Assembly: GCF_030733205.1 (NCBI RefSeq)
Contig: NZ_JASHJL010000005.1
Coordinates: forward strand, 62,001-126,000
From: Mameliella sp. MMSF_3455
Lineage (GTDB): Bacteria; Pseudomonadota; Alphaproteobacteria; Rhodobacterales; Rhodobacteraceae
DNA: 64,000 nucleotides
Direction: 5' to 3'
Made by a program: the position numbers and the translations under genes. Numbering within the stretch: position 1 is the first letter of the stretch; each line of letters opens with the position of its first letter. The notes below the pieces were generated by a model. The model made no database searches, was not told where the DNA came from, and saw only the letters and a program-made list of their open reading frames with translations. Below, one piece after another: positions 9,644 to 19,892 of this stretch.

Positions 9644-10309
9644 TTATCCGATCAGCCGCCGCACAACGCCGGACAACTCCTCGAAATGGTCAATCACGCC
9701 TTCCGGGTTCAACGCCCTGACCGCCTGCCCCTCGGGCGCGAAGGTGACGAGGACCGAGGGCACGCCCGCCGCTGCGGCTGTCTTGCGGTCCGTGTCGCTG
9801 TCGCCGACCAAAAGGGACGCCTCACGCAGACCGCCGCAACCCTCGACAGCCGCCCAGTAGGGCGCCACGTCCGGCTTGCGTGTCGGTCCCGTGTCGGCCC
9901 CGATCAGCGAGCCGAATAGCCCGCGCACCCCCAACCGTTCCAGCAGAACCCGGGCCAGCGCCTCGGGCTTGTTTGTGCAGATGCCCACCGCGTAATCCGC
10001 GCGGCGCAGGGCCTCGACCGCCTCGACCGCACCGTCATACAGCCGCGTATGGGTGTCGATCGCCGCGCCGTAATAATCCAGCAAATGCGGATACCAGGCG
10101 TCCACCACGGCCTCGTCCATGCGGCCCGCACGCGTCAGCCCCTCGGTCAGCATCCGCCGACCACCGCGCAATGCCACGCCTGCATCGACGGCCGGATCAA
10201 GGCGCACCGCCTCTCCCATTCCCTCGAAACAGGCATTGGCGGCGGCGATCAGGTCGCCGCTGGTATCCGCCAAGGTACCGTCCAGATCAAAGATTACGCA
10301 TTTCTTCAT
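9644..10309 (-). CDS. gph: phosphoglycolate phosphatase (HAD family)
   Basis: 221-residue haloacid-dehalogenase phosphatase that hydrolyses 2-phosphoglycolate formed by Rubisco oxygenation or DNA repair. Motif I FDLDGTLADT starts near residue 8 with the nucleophilic Asp, motif II is CTNKPEAL near 110, and motif IV GDSDTD near 168 binds Mg. The helical cap lies between motifs I and II. It is divergent from glmU; the 111 bases between the two starts must hold promoters for both. Other HAD phosphatases of this subfamily act on sugar phosphates, so the substrate is likely rather than certain. Confidence 0.88.
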   Translation of the reverse strand: MKKCVIFDLDGTLADTSGDLIAAANACFEGMGEAVRLDPAVDAGVALRGGRRMLTEGLTRAGRMDEAVVDAWYPHLLDYYGAAIDTHTRLYDGAVEAVEALRRADYAVGICTNKPEALARVLLERLGVRGLFGSLIGADTGPTRKPDVAPYWAAVEGCGGLREASLLVGDSDTDRKTAAAAGVPSVLVTFAPEGQAVRALNPEGVIDHFEELSGVVRRLIG

Positions 10310-10420
10310 TTGCCGCCCCTGCTGTCACATGCCGCAACCTGCCGTGATCCACGCCACCTTGCGCCACTCGGACACTCCGATAAAACGGGCGCGAAAAAGA
10401 GGCAATTCCGGAGCAGCCTG

Positions 10421-11773
10421 ATGAGCACAGCCCTGATCGTACTTGCCGCAGGCAAGGGCACTCGCATGAACTCGGACCAGCCCAAGGTTCTGCACCGGAT
10501 CGCGGGGGCGCCGATGCTCTGGCACGCGCTGCGTGCTGGCGCCGCGCTGGAGCCCGAGCGGACGGTGGTCGTGGGCGGACATGGGTTCGAGGCGGTGGCC
10601 AAGGCCGCCCGCGACCATGACCCCGAACTTGCCGTGGTCGAACAGGCCGAACAACTGGGCACCGGCCACGCGGTCCGCATCGCGCTGCCCGAGCTGGACG
10701 GGTTCGAAGGCGACGTGGTGGTGCTCTACGGCGATACCCCCTTCATCTCGCCCGACACGCTGGAGGCGATGCGGGCGGCGCGCGCCACGCATGACGTCGT
10801 GGTGCTGGGGTTCGAAGCCGCGGACCCGGCGCGCTATGGGCGGCTGGTGATGGAGGGGGATGATCTGGTCAAGATCGTCGAATTCAAGGACGCCAACGAT
10901 GAAGAACGCGAGATAACCCTCTGCAATTCCGGCGTGATTGCGGCCGACGCCGGCCTGTTGGCCGAGATGCTGGCCAAGGTCGGCAACGACAATGCCAGCG
11001 GTGAATACTACCTGACGGATGTGCCGGGACTTGCCCGTGCACAGGGCAAGACCGCAACTGTCGTCCGCTGCCCCCAGGCAGAGACCCTGGGCGTGAATTC
11101 GCGCACCGACCTGGCCCATGCCGAGGCCGCCTTTCAGGCCGCCGCGCGGGCAGACCTGCTGGAACTTGGCGTGACCCTGCAGGCGCCAGAGACAGTGCAC
11201 CTGGCCTGGGACACCGCGATAGGCCGCGATGCCGAGATCGAGCCGAACGTGGTTTTTGGCCCCGGCGTCACGGTGGAATCCGGCGCCCGCATCCGCGCCT
11301 TTTCGCATCTCGAAGGTTGCCACGTCAGCCGTGGCGCCATCGTCGGGCCCTATGCGCGGCTGCGCCCGGGCGCCGAACTGGCCGAGGATGTGCACGTCGG
11401 CAATTTTGTCGAGATCAAGAACGCGGTCCTCCACGAGGGGGCCAAGGCCAACCACCTGACCTATATCGGCGACGCCGAAATCGGCGAAAAGACCAACATC
11501 GGCGCGGGCACGATCACCTGCAACTATGACGGCGTGTTCAAGCATCGTACCGTGATCGGCAAACACGCCTTCATCGGCTCGGACACGATGCTGGTCGCGC
11601 CGGTCAAGGTTGGCGATGGTGCCATGACAGGATCGGGATCGACCATCACCTCGGATGTGCCGGCGGGGGCGCTGGCGATCGCGCGTGGCAAGCAGGAGAA
11701 CAAGCCGGGACTGGCGGAGAAACTGATGAACATGCTGCGCGCGAAAAAGGCCAAGCAGAAGGCAAGCGCCTGA
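10421..11773 (+). CDS. glmU: bifunctional GlcNAc-1-P uridyltransferase / GlcN-1-P acetyltransferase
   Basis: 450-residue cytosolic enzyme that acetylates glucosamine-1-phosphate and then makes UDP-GlcNAc for peptidoglycan and LPS. The N-terminal pyrophosphorylase domain has LAAGKGTRM at residues 8-16 and YGDTPF near 103; the C-terminal left-handed beta-helix from about residue 250 carries NHLTYIGDAEIGEKTNIGAG near 345 for acetyl-CoA. The ATG at 10421 opens MSTALIVLAAGKG. glmS follows after 36 bases, so the pathway's first and last enzymes are made together. Confidence 0.96.
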   Translation: MSTALIVLAAGKGTRMNSDQPKVLHRIAGAPMLWHALRAGAALEPERTVVVGGHGFEAVAKAARDHDPELAVVEQAEQLGTGHAVRIALPELDGFEGDVVVLYGDTPFISPDTLEAMRAARATHDVVVLGFEAADPARYGRLVMEGDDLVKIVEFKDANDEEREITLCNSGVIAADAGLLAEMLAKVGNDNASGEYYLTDVPGLARAQGKTATVVRCPQAETLGVNSRTDLAHAEAAFQAAARADLLELGVTLQAPETVHLAWDTAIGRDAEIEPNVVFGPGVTVESGARIRAFSHLEGCHVSRGAIVGPYARLRPGAELAEDVHVGNFVEIKNAVLHEGAKANHLTYIGDAEIGEKTNIGAGTITCNYDGVFKHRTVIGKHAFIGSDTMLVAPVKVGDGAMTGSGSTITSDVPAGALAIARGKQENKPGLAEKLMNMLRAKKAKQKASA

Positions 11774-11809
11774 CCTGGCGAAATTTTTTGAGACGAGGGA
11801 TTTGAGGAC

Positions 11810-13627
11810 ATGTGTGGAATCGTAGGCATTCTAGGGACCCACGAAGTGGCCCCGCAACTGGTCGAGGCGCTGCGTCGGCTGGAATACCGCGGCTATGACA
11901 GCGCCGGCATCGCCACCGTGCACGACGGCCACCTGGACCGGCGCCGTGCAATGGGCAAGCTGGTCAACCTCTCGGACGCGCTGGTGCACAACCCGCTGGC
12001 GGGGAAATCGGGCATCGGGCACACCCGCTGGGCCACCCACGGCGAACCTTCGACCGACAATGCCCATCCGCACAAGTCCGGCCCCGTGGCCGTGGTTCAC
12101 AACGGAATCATAGAGAATTACAAAGAGTTACGGGACGAAGTTAAGTCTGCCGGACTGGTCCCCGCGACCGACACCGACACCGAGACCATCGCGCTTTTGA
12201 CCCACAGCCTGATGCAGACGGGCCTGGCGCCGGTCGATGCGGCGATGGCCTGCATCGACAAGCTGGAGGGCGCCTTTGCCCTGGCCTTTCTCTTTGACGG
12301 CGAAGAGGACCTGATGGTCGCGGCGCGCAAGGGATCGCCCCTGGCGATCGGGCATGGCGATGGGGAAATGTTCGTCGGCTCCGATGCCATCGCACTGGCC
12401 CCGCTGACGCCCCGTATCACCTACCTGGAAGAAGGCGACCGCGCGGTGCTGACCCGCGAAGGCGTCACAATCCGCGACGAGGCGGGCCGCTTGGTCAACC
12501 GCGAGATGCGCAAGGTCCAGATGGATGCCGCGCGCGTCGACAAGGCCGGGTACAAGCATTTCATGGCCAAGGAGATCGCGGAACAGCCGCAGGTCCTGTC
12601 GAATGCGCTGAACGCCTACCTGACCGACGAGGGCATCGCCCTGCCCGATCCGGGAATCGATTTTGCCGCGATCGACCGGTTGACGATGGTCGCCTGCGGC
12701 ACCGCCTATTACGCCTGCCTGACCGCGAAATACTGGTTCGAACAGCTTGCGGCCCTGCCGGTCGAGGTCGATATCGCCTCCGAGTTCCGGTACCGCGAGC
12801 CGCCCGTGCTGCCCGGTACAGCCGCGCTGTTCGTCAGCCAGTCGGGCGAGACGGCGGACACGCTGGCCGCCCTGCGCTATTGCGCGGACAAGGCCGACAA
12901 GATCTTTTCCGTGGTCAATGTGCCCAACAGCTCGATCGCGCGGGAAAGCGACCTGGCGCTGCCGATTCATGCCGGAGTGGAAATCGGCGTTGCCTCGACC
13001 AAGGCCTTTACCTGCCAGTTGAACGTCCTGCTCCTGCTGGCGCTCAAGGCGGCAGAGGCGCGCGGGCGGCTGACAGCCGAGGCGCGCGACGAGATCCTCA
13101 AGGGTCTGCGCGCCTTGCCGGGCACCTTCAACGCCGCATTGGACCGCGACGAGGTGATCGCGGGCGTGGCGCGCAAGCTGGCAGAGGCGCGGGACATCCT
13201 CTTTCTGGGGCGTGGCCTGATGTATCCCCTAGCGCTAGAAGGCGCACTCAAGCTTAAGGAAATCAGCTACATACATGCCGAAGCTTACGCATCGGGAGAG
13301 CTGAAACACGGTCCTATCGCACTGATCGACAAACATGTTCCGGTGGTGGTCATGGCCCCCAAGGATGCCCTTTTCGAAAAGACCGTGTCGAACATGCAGG
13401 AGGTCATGGCGCGTGGCGGCAAGGTCTGTCTCGTCACCGATGCAGAAGGCGCGGCGGCAGCGGGCCAGGACGTCTGGCGCGTGGTGCAGATGCCGACGGT
13501 GCCCGACTTGCTGGCACCCATTCTTTATGCCTTGCCCGCACAGCTATTGGCCTATCACACGGCCATCGCCAAGGGCACCGACGTCGACCAGCCGCGCAAC
13601 CTGGCGAAATCGGTGACGGTGGAGTGA
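11810..13627 (+). CDS. glmS: glutamine--fructose-6-phosphate aminotransferase (isomerizing)
   Basis: 605 residues, full length. It converts fructose-6-phosphate and glutamine to glucosamine-6-phosphate, the entry step to amino sugars. Cys2 of MCGIVGILG is the glutaminase nucleophile after Met removal; RWATHGEPS near residue 73 and the two SIS isomerase domains follow (SQSGETADTL near 345, and the C-terminal [13 protein letters not shown]). A GAGG site precedes the ATG. Its stop overlaps the GTG start of the AlkD-like gene. No glmS ribozyme signature was seen in the short upstream gap. Confidence 0.97.
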   Translation: MCGIVGILGTHEVAPQLVEALRRLEYRGYDSAGIATVHDGHLDRRRAMGKLVNLSDALVHNPLAGKSGIGHTRWATHGEPSTDNAHPHKSGPVAVVHNGIIENYKELRDEVKSAGLVPATDTDTETIALLTHSLMQTGLAPVDAAMACIDKLEGAFALAFLFDGEEDLMVAARKGSPLAIGHGDGEMFVGSDAIALAPLTPRITYLEEGDRAVLTREGVTIRDEAGRLVNREMRKVQMDAARVDKAGYKHFMAKEIAEQPQVLSNALNAYLTDEGIALPDPGIDFAAIDRLTMVACGTAYYACLTAKYWFEQLAALPVEVDIASEFRYREPPVLPGTAALFVSQSGETADTLAALRYCADKADKIFSVVNVPNSSIARESDLALPIHAGVEIGVASTKAFTCQLNVLLLLALKAAEARGRLTAEARDEILKGLRALPGTFNAALDRDEVIAGVARKLAEARDILFLGRGLMYPLALEGALKLKEISYIHAEAYASGELKHGPIALIDKHVPVVVMAPKDALFEKTVSNMQEVMARGGKVCLVTDAEGAAAAGQDVWRVVQMPTVPDLLAPILYALPAQLLAYHTAIAKGTDVDQPRNLAKSVTVE

Positions 13628-14301
13628 CACCCGAGCAGGCCCTCGACACCCTGCGCGCGCAGGGCGACGCGGAACGCGCCGAGGGATCGGCGCGCTATCA
13701 CAAGGTGGATCGTGTTTACCTGGGCGTACCCAACCCGGTGCTGAACGACCTGGCAAAGGACTGTCGGCAAGGCATGGATGTGCCGGGCCGCGTTGCGCTG
13801 GCCAAGGCGCTCTGGGCCAGCGACATCCACGAGGCGCGCATCCTGGCTGCCAAGCTGCTGACCCAGGCCCGCCTACGTCCCGACGAAGAGGCCTGGCGGC
13901 TGATCTGTTCCTGGGTGCCGACATTCGACGCCTGGGCGGTGGCCGATCATGCCTGCATGGCAGGCCAGCGGCGGATCATGGCGGATCTGTCCAGGCTGGA
14001 CGAGGTCGAAACCTGGACCACCAGCGATCACCTCTGGACAAAACGCGCGGCGCTGGTCATCACCCTGCCCCTTGCGCATCTGAATTTCCCCAAGCCCGAG
14101 CAGGCCGCGGCCCGGACGCGCGTGATGACCTGGGCGGCGGGCTATGTGCCTGACCAGCAGTGGTTCATCCAGAAGGCCGTGGCCTGGTGGATTCGCGAAT
14201 TGTCGAAACATGACGCCGAAGCCGCGCGCGATTTCCTCGACGCACATGGCGCGGCGATGAAACCCTTTGCGCGCAAGGAGGCGGGCAAATATCTGCCCTA
14301 G
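13624..14301 (+). CDS. AlkD-like DNA alkylation repair protein
   Basis: 225 residues of the HEAT-like-repeat DNA glycosylase family, which removes N3/N7-alkylated purines. Conserved segments: [21 protein letters not shown] near residue 25, [16 protein letters not shown] near 95 with acidic and tryptophan residues in the substrate cleft, LWTKRAALV near 135 whose Arg matches the AlkD cleft Arg, and [17 protein letters not shown] near 180. The GTG start overlaps the glmS TGA (GTGA), implying coupling. Its stop shares CTAG with the convergent lipoprotein gene. Confidence 0.82.
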   Translation: MTPEQALDTLRAQGDAERAEGSARYHKVDRVYLGVPNPVLNDLAKDCRQGMDVPGRVALAKALWASDIHEARILAAKLLTQARLRPDEEAWRLICSWVPTFDAWAVADHACMAGQRRIMADLSRLDEVETWTTSDHLWTKRAALVITLPLAHLNFPKPEQAAARTRVMTWAAGYVPDQQWFIQKAVAWWIRELSKHDAEAARDFLDAHGAAMKPFARKEAGKYLP

Positions 14302-14780
14302 CCGCCCGCAAAGACCTTGAGCGTCGGCAGATCGGTCAACGAGGCGCCGATCAGCCGCATGGCCGCCAGCGAGATCCGGCTGCCTCCCCCCTCGATCGGG
14401 CGCAGTTCCACTTGCGAGGATTTCCCGGTGGCCGGATTTTCCACCCGGCCCTGCCGCACCGATGTCACCAGCGGTGTTTCAAGCCAGAACCCGGTCGCCG
14501 CCGGATCGCCCAGGCTGGCCACGGTTTCCCCCAGCAGTGTCTCGCCCCCCGGCTTGGGCGCAGCAGCGGCCTTCTTGCGCTCATCGGCCGTTGTCGTGTC
14601 GAACTGTTCCGCGGTGCGCGCGCCCTCCGGTGGCCTGACCGCTGCTGCCCCCTCCGGCGAGGTCTGCGGCTGCGGCGCGGGCACCTCGGCCTGCGAGCGG
14701 TCCTGAAGGAAGGGCAGTTTGCCGCAGCCCGCGGGCGCCAAGGCGGCAAAGATCAACAGTGTCTTCAGGATACCGCGCAT
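14298..14780 (-). CDS. lipoprotein of unknown function
   Basis: 160 residues. The lipobox LAPAGC places the acylated cysteine at residue 19. A Pro/Ala-rich linker (about 25-75) leads to a small domain with [25 protein letters not shown] and [26 protein letters not shown] precedes the ATG at 14780. The C-terminal [10 protein letters not shown]...[10 protein letters not shown] is reminiscent of lipoproteins often found beside moaA in this family, sometimes annotated as a dehydratase without support. The gene is divergent from moaA and overlaps the AlkD-like gene by 4 bases at the stops. Function unknown. Confidence 0.75.
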   Translation of the reverse strand: MRGILKTLLIFAALAPAGCGKLPFLQDRSQAEVPAPQPQTSPEGAAAVRPPEGARTAEQFDTTTADERKKAAAAPKPGGETLLGETVASLGDPAATGFWLETPLVTSVRQGRVENPATGKSSQVELRPIEGGGSRISLAAMRLIGASLTDLPTLKVFAGG

Positions 14781-14855
14781 TTGCGTCCCTCCCCGTTCAT
14801 GACATTTCCTTGGGCACTCTTGCCGAATTTCCGGCCGAGGACTAGTGTCGAGAAC

Positions 14856-15863
14856 ATGACACAAACGCTCATCGATCCGTTTCAGCGCCCGATCTCCTAT
14901 CTTCGGGTCTCCGTCACAGACCGCTGCGATTTCCGCTGCGTCTACTGCATGTCGGAGAACATGACCTTTCTGCCAAAGAAAGAACTGCTGACCCTCGAAG
15001 AGCTGGATCGCATGTGTTCGACCTTTGTGCGACTGGGCGTCGAGAAACTGCGCATCACCGGCGGGGAACCGCTGGTCCGCCGGGACATCATGACATTTTT
15101 CCGCCGCATGACGCGGCATCTCGCCTCCGGCGCGCTCAAAGAGCTGACGTTGACGACCAACGGCTCGCAACTGGAACGGTTTGCCGGGGATCTCTACGCG
15201 GCGGGCGTGCGGCGGGTGAATGTCTCGCTCGACACGCTGGACGAGAAGAAGTTTGCCGACGTCACCCGCTGGGGTCGCCTGCCGCAGGTCCTGCGCGGGC
15301 TGGATGCGGCGCAGGCGGCGGGCCTGCGGGTCAAGCTGAACGCGGTGGCTCTCAAGGGTTTCAACGAGGATGAACTGTTCTCGATGACCGAATGGTGCGC
15401 CGAACGTGACATGGACCTGACCTGGATCGAGGTCATGCCGATGGGCGACATCGGCAATGAGGACCGGCTGGACCAGTACTGGAAACTGACCGACCTGCGC
15501 GCGCGGCTAGCCGAGCAGTATACCGTGACGGATCTGCCCGAACGCACCGGCGGCCCCGCCCGCTATGTCCGACTGGAAGAGACCGGGCAGAAGATCGGGT
15601 TCATCACGCCGCTCACGCATAACTTCTGCGAAAGCTGCAACCGGGTGCGCCTGACCTGCACGGGCGAGCTGTTCATGTGCCTGGGCCAGGAAGACAACGC
15701 CGACCTGCGCGCGGCCCTGCGCAACCACCCCGACAGCGACGAACCGCTGGAAGAAGCGATCCGTGCGGCCATCGCGCTGAAACCCAAGGGGCATGACTTC
15801 GACTATTCCCGACAGGGTGTCGATGGGCGCGTGTCCCGGCACATGAGCCACACGGGCGGCTGA
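14856..15863 (+). CDS. moaA: GTP 3',8-cyclase (molybdenum cofactor biosynthesis)
   Basis: 335-residue radical-SAM enzyme for the first step of molybdopterin synthesis. The SAM-cluster cysteines are C24, C28 and C31 in [11 protein letters not shown]; the C-terminal cluster cysteines are in [18 protein letters not shown] near residue 258; the protein ends HTGG, matching the essential GG tail. [11 protein letters not shown] near 66 binds SAM. The ATG at 14856 gives the normal N-terminus. It stands alone: no other moa genes are in the window. Confidence 0.96.
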   Translation: MTQTLIDPFQRPISYLRVSVTDRCDFRCVYCMSENMTFLPKKELLTLEELDRMCSTFVRLGVEKLRITGGEPLVRRDIMTFFRRMTRHLASGALKELTLTTNGSQLERFAGDLYAAGVRRVNVSLDTLDEKKFADVTRWGRLPQVLRGLDAAQAAGLRVKLNAVALKGFNEDELFSMTEWCAERDMDLTWIEVMPMGDIGNEDRLDQYWKLTDLRARLAEQYTVTDLPERTGGPARYVRLEETGQKIGFITPLTHNFCESCNRVRLTCTGELFMCLGQEDNADLRAALRNHPDSDEPLEEAIRAAIALKPKGHDFDYSRQGVDGRVSRHMSHTGG

Positions 15864-15910
15864 CGTCCGACCGATCCGGCGGAGCGGCTGCGCCGCACAG
15901 CGTGTTTGGA

Positions 15911-15962
15911 CGAGGGGCTCTGCCCCTCGCGCTCCCCGGAGGTATTTTCGGCCCAAAGAAAC
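15911..15962 (+). repeat. dispersed hairpin + GGTATTT repeat, copy A
   Basis: A perfect hairpin (CGAGGGG-CTCTG-CCCCTCG, 15911-15929) is followed by CGCTCCCCGGAGGTATTTTC and GGCCCAAAGAAAC. It is almost identical to the copy at 47161-47213 on the other strand. It lies just after moaA. Confidence 0.8.
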
Positions 15963-16134
15963 ACCCAAAAATCCAATGGGTCGTTCACGTCTGTTTAAGG
16001 TTAATGCGCCAGCCTGTCAGCGCGCTACAGGCTTGAGAGCCGATGACCGTGCCCGAAGAAGCGCCCGGCAGACACCGGCAATGCTTCACGCCCGTCTCGT
16101 GCTCGCCACGAGGCAGGTGTTCTGAAACCGCCCC

Positions 16135-16189
16135 ATGTTTCTTCTCTCTCCAAATACCTCCCGCCGGAGGCACGCGCCGCAGGCGCGAC
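16135..16189 (-). repeat. dispersed hairpin + GGTATTT repeat, copy B
   Basis: On the minus strand it reads CGCGCCTGCGGCGCG (hairpin) then CCTCCGGCGGGAGGTATTTGG and AGAGAGAAGAAAC. It directly follows the anmK stop. The core matches the other copies, while the hairpin sequence differs but keeps pairing. Confidence 0.75.
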
Positions 16190-17296
16190 TCATCGCAGGA
16201 CGTTTTCCGGCCGGCTGATCTGTCCGCCCCCCACGGGGGCCGCCACCCCCGTTGTTCCCGGCGCAGATGTCGGCAGGCCGCGGGCCACGCGCACCGCGAG
16301 ATAGGCAAAGGCCTGCGCCTCCAGCATGTCGCCATCCAGGCCCGCCTTTTCCACGGATTCCACCGGACAATCCAGTCCGGCCGCCAGCATCCGCATCATC
16401 ACCGGGTTCTTGCGCCCGCCCCCCGTGACCAGCACGCGGGCGGGCGGTTTTGGGCAGTGTTCCATGCCTTGCATGACCGCTGCCGCCGCCATCCCGGTCA
16501 TGGTTGCCGCCGCATCGGCATCCGACAATTCCCGCACGAGATCCAGCATCAGGGAAAAATCGTCCCGGTCCAGAGACTTGGGCGGCATCTTGCGGAAATA
16601 GCCTTCGTCCAGGAAAAGTTCCAGCGCGCCTTCCTCGACCCGCCCCTTGCGGGCAAGCCGCCCGTCGAGGTCGCAATCAAGGCCCAACCGTTCGGCGACA
16701 AGGTCGTTGATCGGTGCATTGGCGGGCCCCGTGTCAAACGCCAACAGCGCCCCTTCGGCCTCGGGCTTGTCAACGCGGGGATCGACCCAGGTCAGGTTGC
16801 CAACACCGCCGAGGTTGAGGAAACAAAGCGGTTCGCGCGCGCCGATGTGGCGCGCGCAGGCCCAGTGAAAGAAGGGCGCCAAAGGTGCGCCCTCCCCCCC
16901 CAGGGCCACATCGGCAGAGCGGAAGTCCCAGACCACCGGCTTTCCCAAGGCCTGCGCGAGCGCAGCACCATCGCCCAGCTGATGCGTGCCGCGGCCGCGC
17001 GGCTCATGCGCCAGGGTCTGGCCGTGAAACCCGACCATCTGCGCCCCCGGGAACTGCGACAGGAGTTCCACATGCGCGGATTGGATCACCCCCAGCGCAG
17101 GCTCCAGCCCCGCACCGGGCCAACGGCCCAGGGCGGACTTCAGCACCGCGCGCTCTTCTTCGGAATAGGCGCGGTATCCACTGGTGCCGAAATCGAAAAT
17201 ACGCACCCCATCGGTGTGCAGCATGGCCGCATCCACCCCGTCCAGCGAGGTCCCCGACATGGCGCCAAGCGCCCAGACGGCCCCATCCTTCAACAT
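16190..17296 (-). CDS. anmK: anhydro-N-acetylmuramic acid kinase
   Basis: 368-residue cytosolic kinase that opens and phosphorylates 1,6-anhydro-MurNAc during cell-wall recycling. The diagnostic [11 protein letters not shown] lies at residues 12-22, GFHGQTLAH near 88 and the second nucleotide loop [12 protein letters not shown] near 290. [14 protein letters not shown] near 185 is also typical. The C-terminal tail after VARGLPTS is variable. It is divergent from tyrS with 62 bases between starts. Confidence 0.94.
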   Translation of the reverse strand: MLKDGAVWALGAMSGTSLDGVDAAMLHTDGVRIFDFGTSGYRAYSEEERAVLKSALGRWPGAGLEPALGVIQSAHVELLSQFPGAQMVGFHGQTLAHEPRGRGTHQLGDGAALAQALGKPVVWDFRSADVALGGEGAPLAPFFHWACARHIGAREPLCFLNLGGVGNLTWVDPRVDKPEAEGALLAFDTGPANAPINDLVAERLGLDCDLDGRLARKGRVEEGALELFLDEGYFRKMPPKSLDRDDFSLMLDLVRELSDADAAATMTGMAAAAVMQGMEHCPKPPARVLVTGGGRKNPVMMRMLAAGLDCPVESVEKAGLDGDMLEAQAFAYLAVRVARGLPTSAPGTTGVAAPVGGGQISRPENVLR

Positions 17297-17358
17297 GCTC
17301 TTTCCCTCGGCCCTGCCCGCGCTTATACCTGCGCCGCGCAGTATACAGAGGCACCCGC

Positions 17359-18612
17359 ATGACCTACCATCCCAAATCGGATTTCATGGCCGTCATGATG
17401 CAGCGCGGCTACCTGGCCGACTGCACCGACTACCAGGCGCTGGACGAGGCGCTGAGCAATGGGGTGGTGACCGCCTATATCGGCTATGACGCCACCGCGC
17501 AGTCGCTGCATGTCGGGCACCTGCTAAACATCATGATGCTGCGTTGGTTTCAGAAAACCGGGCACAAGCCGATCACGCTGATGGGCGGCGGCACCACCAA
17601 GGTGGGCGATCCCTCGTTCCGCGCCGATGAACGCCCGCTGCTGACGCCGGACCAGATCGACGCCAACATCGACGGCATGAAACAGGTCTTTGCCAAGTAC
17701 CTGGAGTATGGAGAGGCCGGGAACGGCGCTCTGATGCTGAACAACGCCGAATGGCTGGACGGGCTCAACTACCTTGAGTTCCTGCGCGACATCGGCCGGC
17801 ATTTCAGCGTCAACCGGATGCTGTCCTTCGAGTCGGTGAAATCGCGGCTGGACCGCGAACAGTCGCTGAGCTTCCTCGAGTTCAACTACATGATCCTGCA
17901 GGCCTACGACTTCCTCGAGTTGTACCGCCGCTATGGCTGCACCTTGCAGATGGGCGGCAGCGACCAGTGGGGCAATATCGTCAACGGCATCGACCTGACC
18001 CGCCGTGTGCTGGACGAAGAGATCTATGGCCTGACCTCGCCGCTGCTCACCACCAGCGACGGGCGCAAGATGGGCAAGAGCCAGGGCGGCGCCATCTGGC
18101 TGAACTCGGACATGCTGTCCCCCTATGAGTTCTGGCAGTTCTGGCGCAACACGACCGATGCCGACGTTGGCCGCTTCCTGAAGCTCTATACCGAGCTGCC
18201 GCTGGACGAATGCGAACGCCTGGGCGCGCTGGCCGGCTCCGAGATCAACGACGCCAAGATCGTTCTGGCCAATGCGGTGACCACCCTGTGTCACGGGGCC
18301 GAAGCGGCTGCGGCGGCCGAGGCCACGGCGCGCGAAGTCTTTGAAAAAGGCGGCGTCGGGGAGGATCTGCCGACGCTGGAACTGTCGGCGGCGGATCTGG
18401 GCGATGGCATTTCCATCGTGCAGCTGATCGTCAAGTCGGGTCTCGCGAAATCCGGCAAGGAGGCCAAGCGCCTGATCGCCGAGAACGGCGCGCGCATCGA
18501 CGACGCGCCGCTGACCGATGCCGGCATGATGCTGGACGCGGGCGCGCTTTCCTCTCCGGTCAAGCTGTCGGCGGGCAAGAAGCGGCACGCGCTGGTCAAG
18601 CTGGCGGAGTGA
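17359..18612 (+). CDS. tyrS: tyrosyl-tRNA synthetase
   Basis: 417 residues, class I aminoacyl-tRNA synthetase of the bacterial TyrRS type. The HIGH-like motif is HVGH at residues 51-54; the KMSKS-like loop is KMGKSQGG near 235; [11 protein letters not shown] near 197 binds tyrosine; the last 60 residues form an S4 RNA-binding domain. The ATG at 17359 opens MTYHPKSDF. The stop overlaps a possible GTG of the next reading frame, but that gene's better start is 105 bases further on. Confidence 0.96.
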   Translation: MTYHPKSDFMAVMMQRGYLADCTDYQALDEALSNGVVTAYIGYDATAQSLHVGHLLNIMMLRWFQKTGHKPITLMGGGTTKVGDPSFRADERPLLTPDQIDANIDGMKQVFAKYLEYGEAGNGALMLNNAEWLDGLNYLEFLRDIGRHFSVNRMLSFESVKSRLDREQSLSFLEFNYMILQAYDFLELYRRYGCTLQMGGSDQWGNIVNGIDLTRRVLDEEIYGLTSPLLTTSDGRKMGKSQGGAIWLNSDMLSPYEFWQFWRNTTDADVGRFLKLYTELPLDECERLGALAGSEINDAKIVLANAVTTLCHGAEAAAAAEATAREVFEKGGVGEDLPTLELSAADLGDGISIVQLIVKSGLAKSGKEAKRLIAENGARIDDAPLTDAGMMLDAGALSSPVKLSAGKKRHALVKLAE

Positions 18613-18716
18613 GCCGCCGCTCCCGGCCCAATATCTCTTCGACGGTATTGATCCATGCCTCCGGTCACCGCAAGGTGGCCGGAGTAGATAGCTGTACTAA
18701 AAAGAGGTTTACTTTC

Positions 18717-19889
18717 ATGCGATTGCCTGCCGTTCTTGTCGCCCTTTGCATGGCCTGCTCCCACGCCGGTGCCGCCGTTCTGGAAACCGACGTGACCCCG
18801 GAGATGGCCGAGATGGGCTGTACCGCGCGCCTGACAGGCGTGATCGAAAACGGCGACCTGGAACGGATCAGGCCCTTTCTCGACCGTTCGCTTGTGGCCC
18901 ATATCGACAGCCCGTCGCCGGATCACCCGCTGATCTACCGCAATTTCGCCCCGGCGGTGGATTACGGGCCGATGGCCTTTTTCTCGCACCGCCTCTGCCT
19001 GGACAGCCCGGGCGGATCGCTGACCGAAGCTTTGCGGATCGTGGATTACATCCGCAAGGAAAGCGCGGACGGGAATGGCGGCCCCAGCGGCATCCAGACC
19101 GCCATCGCGCGCGGGGATCGGTGCGAAAGCGCCTGTGCCTATGTCTTTCTGGCCGGTCGATTCGTGCGGTTTTCTGGCACGGCGGCCTATGAGGGGCGGT
19201 CGAACCAGTTGCTTCATCCCCTGGGCCGGCTGGGTCTGCACGCGCCGTTCCTGCGGTTCGACTCGGACCGCTATAGCCGCGCGCAGGTGCAGGAGATCTG
19301 GAAGATCGGCATGGACGCGACCTCGCTGATTTCGCGGCAGATCGCCAACGGCAACATCTTCATGTCCAGCGACCTGTTTTCCGAAATGGTGACCTATCTG
19401 CCCTCCGAGATGCTGATCCTGGACACCGTGGGCCAGGCGGTCCGCTGGGGGATCGAGGTCGAACCCAATTCGCTGACCTACGGCGAATACCCTTTCTCAC
19501 GCGGGGATTTCGAAAGCGCGATCTGCATGAACGCGGCCGAGATCGCGCCAAGCTATGTCGATCTTGTCCCATTGCAGGACCGTCCCGCCCTGCAACGCGA
19601 CGGCGACGTCATCCGGTCTAGCGGCGCCTTCAGCGATTCTTTGTCCGGGCGCCGCTATGAATGCGAATTTCCGGCCAACGCATGGGAAGAGTTCCAGGCC
19701 GGCCTGAGCTATTTCGAATACTACGGAATCTCGGTGCGGCAGGGATTGTCCTGCTCCGCGCCGACGGTCAAGCTGACTGTGTCGGGAGAGTGCTACGATT
19801 GCACCATAGAGGTCGACCTGCCCTGTATCGGGATCTATCCCAATGCCGCGCCGATCAACGCCATCCACATGGACCCGCCGCAGCCCTGA
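18717..19889 (+). CDS. predicted periplasmic ClpP/SppA-like protein
   Basis: 390 residues with a signal peptide (about 1-18, ending AGA). The central domain has LCLDSPGGSLTEALRIVDYI near residue 95 and GDRCESACAYVFLAGR near 138, the oxyanion-loop and Ser-nucleophile pattern of ClpP/crotonase-fold secreted proteins. The Ser within ESAC is the likely nucleophile. A second, cysteine-rich region near the C-terminus (CSAPTVKLTVSGECYDCTIE) is not recognised. AGAGG precedes the ATG at 18717, which is preferred over a GTG at 18609 because it starts the signal peptide. Substrate unknown. Confidence 0.75.
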   Translation: MRLPAVLVALCMACSHAGAAVLETDVTPEMAEMGCTARLTGVIENGDLERIRPFLDRSLVAHIDSPSPDHPLIYRNFAPAVDYGPMAFFSHRLCLDSPGGSLTEALRIVDYIRKESADGNGGPSGIQTAIARGDRCESACAYVFLAGRFVRFSGTAAYEGRSNQLLHPLGRLGLHAPFLRFDSDRYSRAQVQEIWKIGMDATSLISRQIANGNIFMSSDLFSEMVTYLPSEMLILDTVGQAVRWGIEVEPNSLTYGEYPFSRGDFESAICMNAAEIAPSYVDLVPLQDRPALQRDGDVIRSSGAFSDSLSGRRYECEFPANAWEEFQAGLSYFEYYGISVRQGLSCSAPTVKLTVSGECYDCTIEVDLPCIGIYPNAAPINAIHMDPPQP

Positions 19890-19892
19890 GGA

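Larger units (their letters stand above)
15864..16189. other. 326-base intergenic region between moaA and anmK
   Basis: No coding region is supported. Two copies of the dispersed GTATTT repeat occupy 15911-15962 and 16135-16189 in opposite orientation. Between them is low-conservation sequence with no clear promoter. moaA and anmK converge here, so hairpins in the repeats may serve as transcript ends. Confidence 0.7.

Noticed and set aside
11774-11809. glmS ribozyme or other riboswitch before glmS
   Set aside because: The gap is only 36 bases, too short for the ribozyme core, and no conserved motif was seen.
18609-18716. GTG at 18609 overlapping the tyrS stop as the start of the ClpP-like gene
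   Set aside because: The extension would place 36 polar residues before a clear signal peptide, and AGAGG precedes the ATG at 18717.
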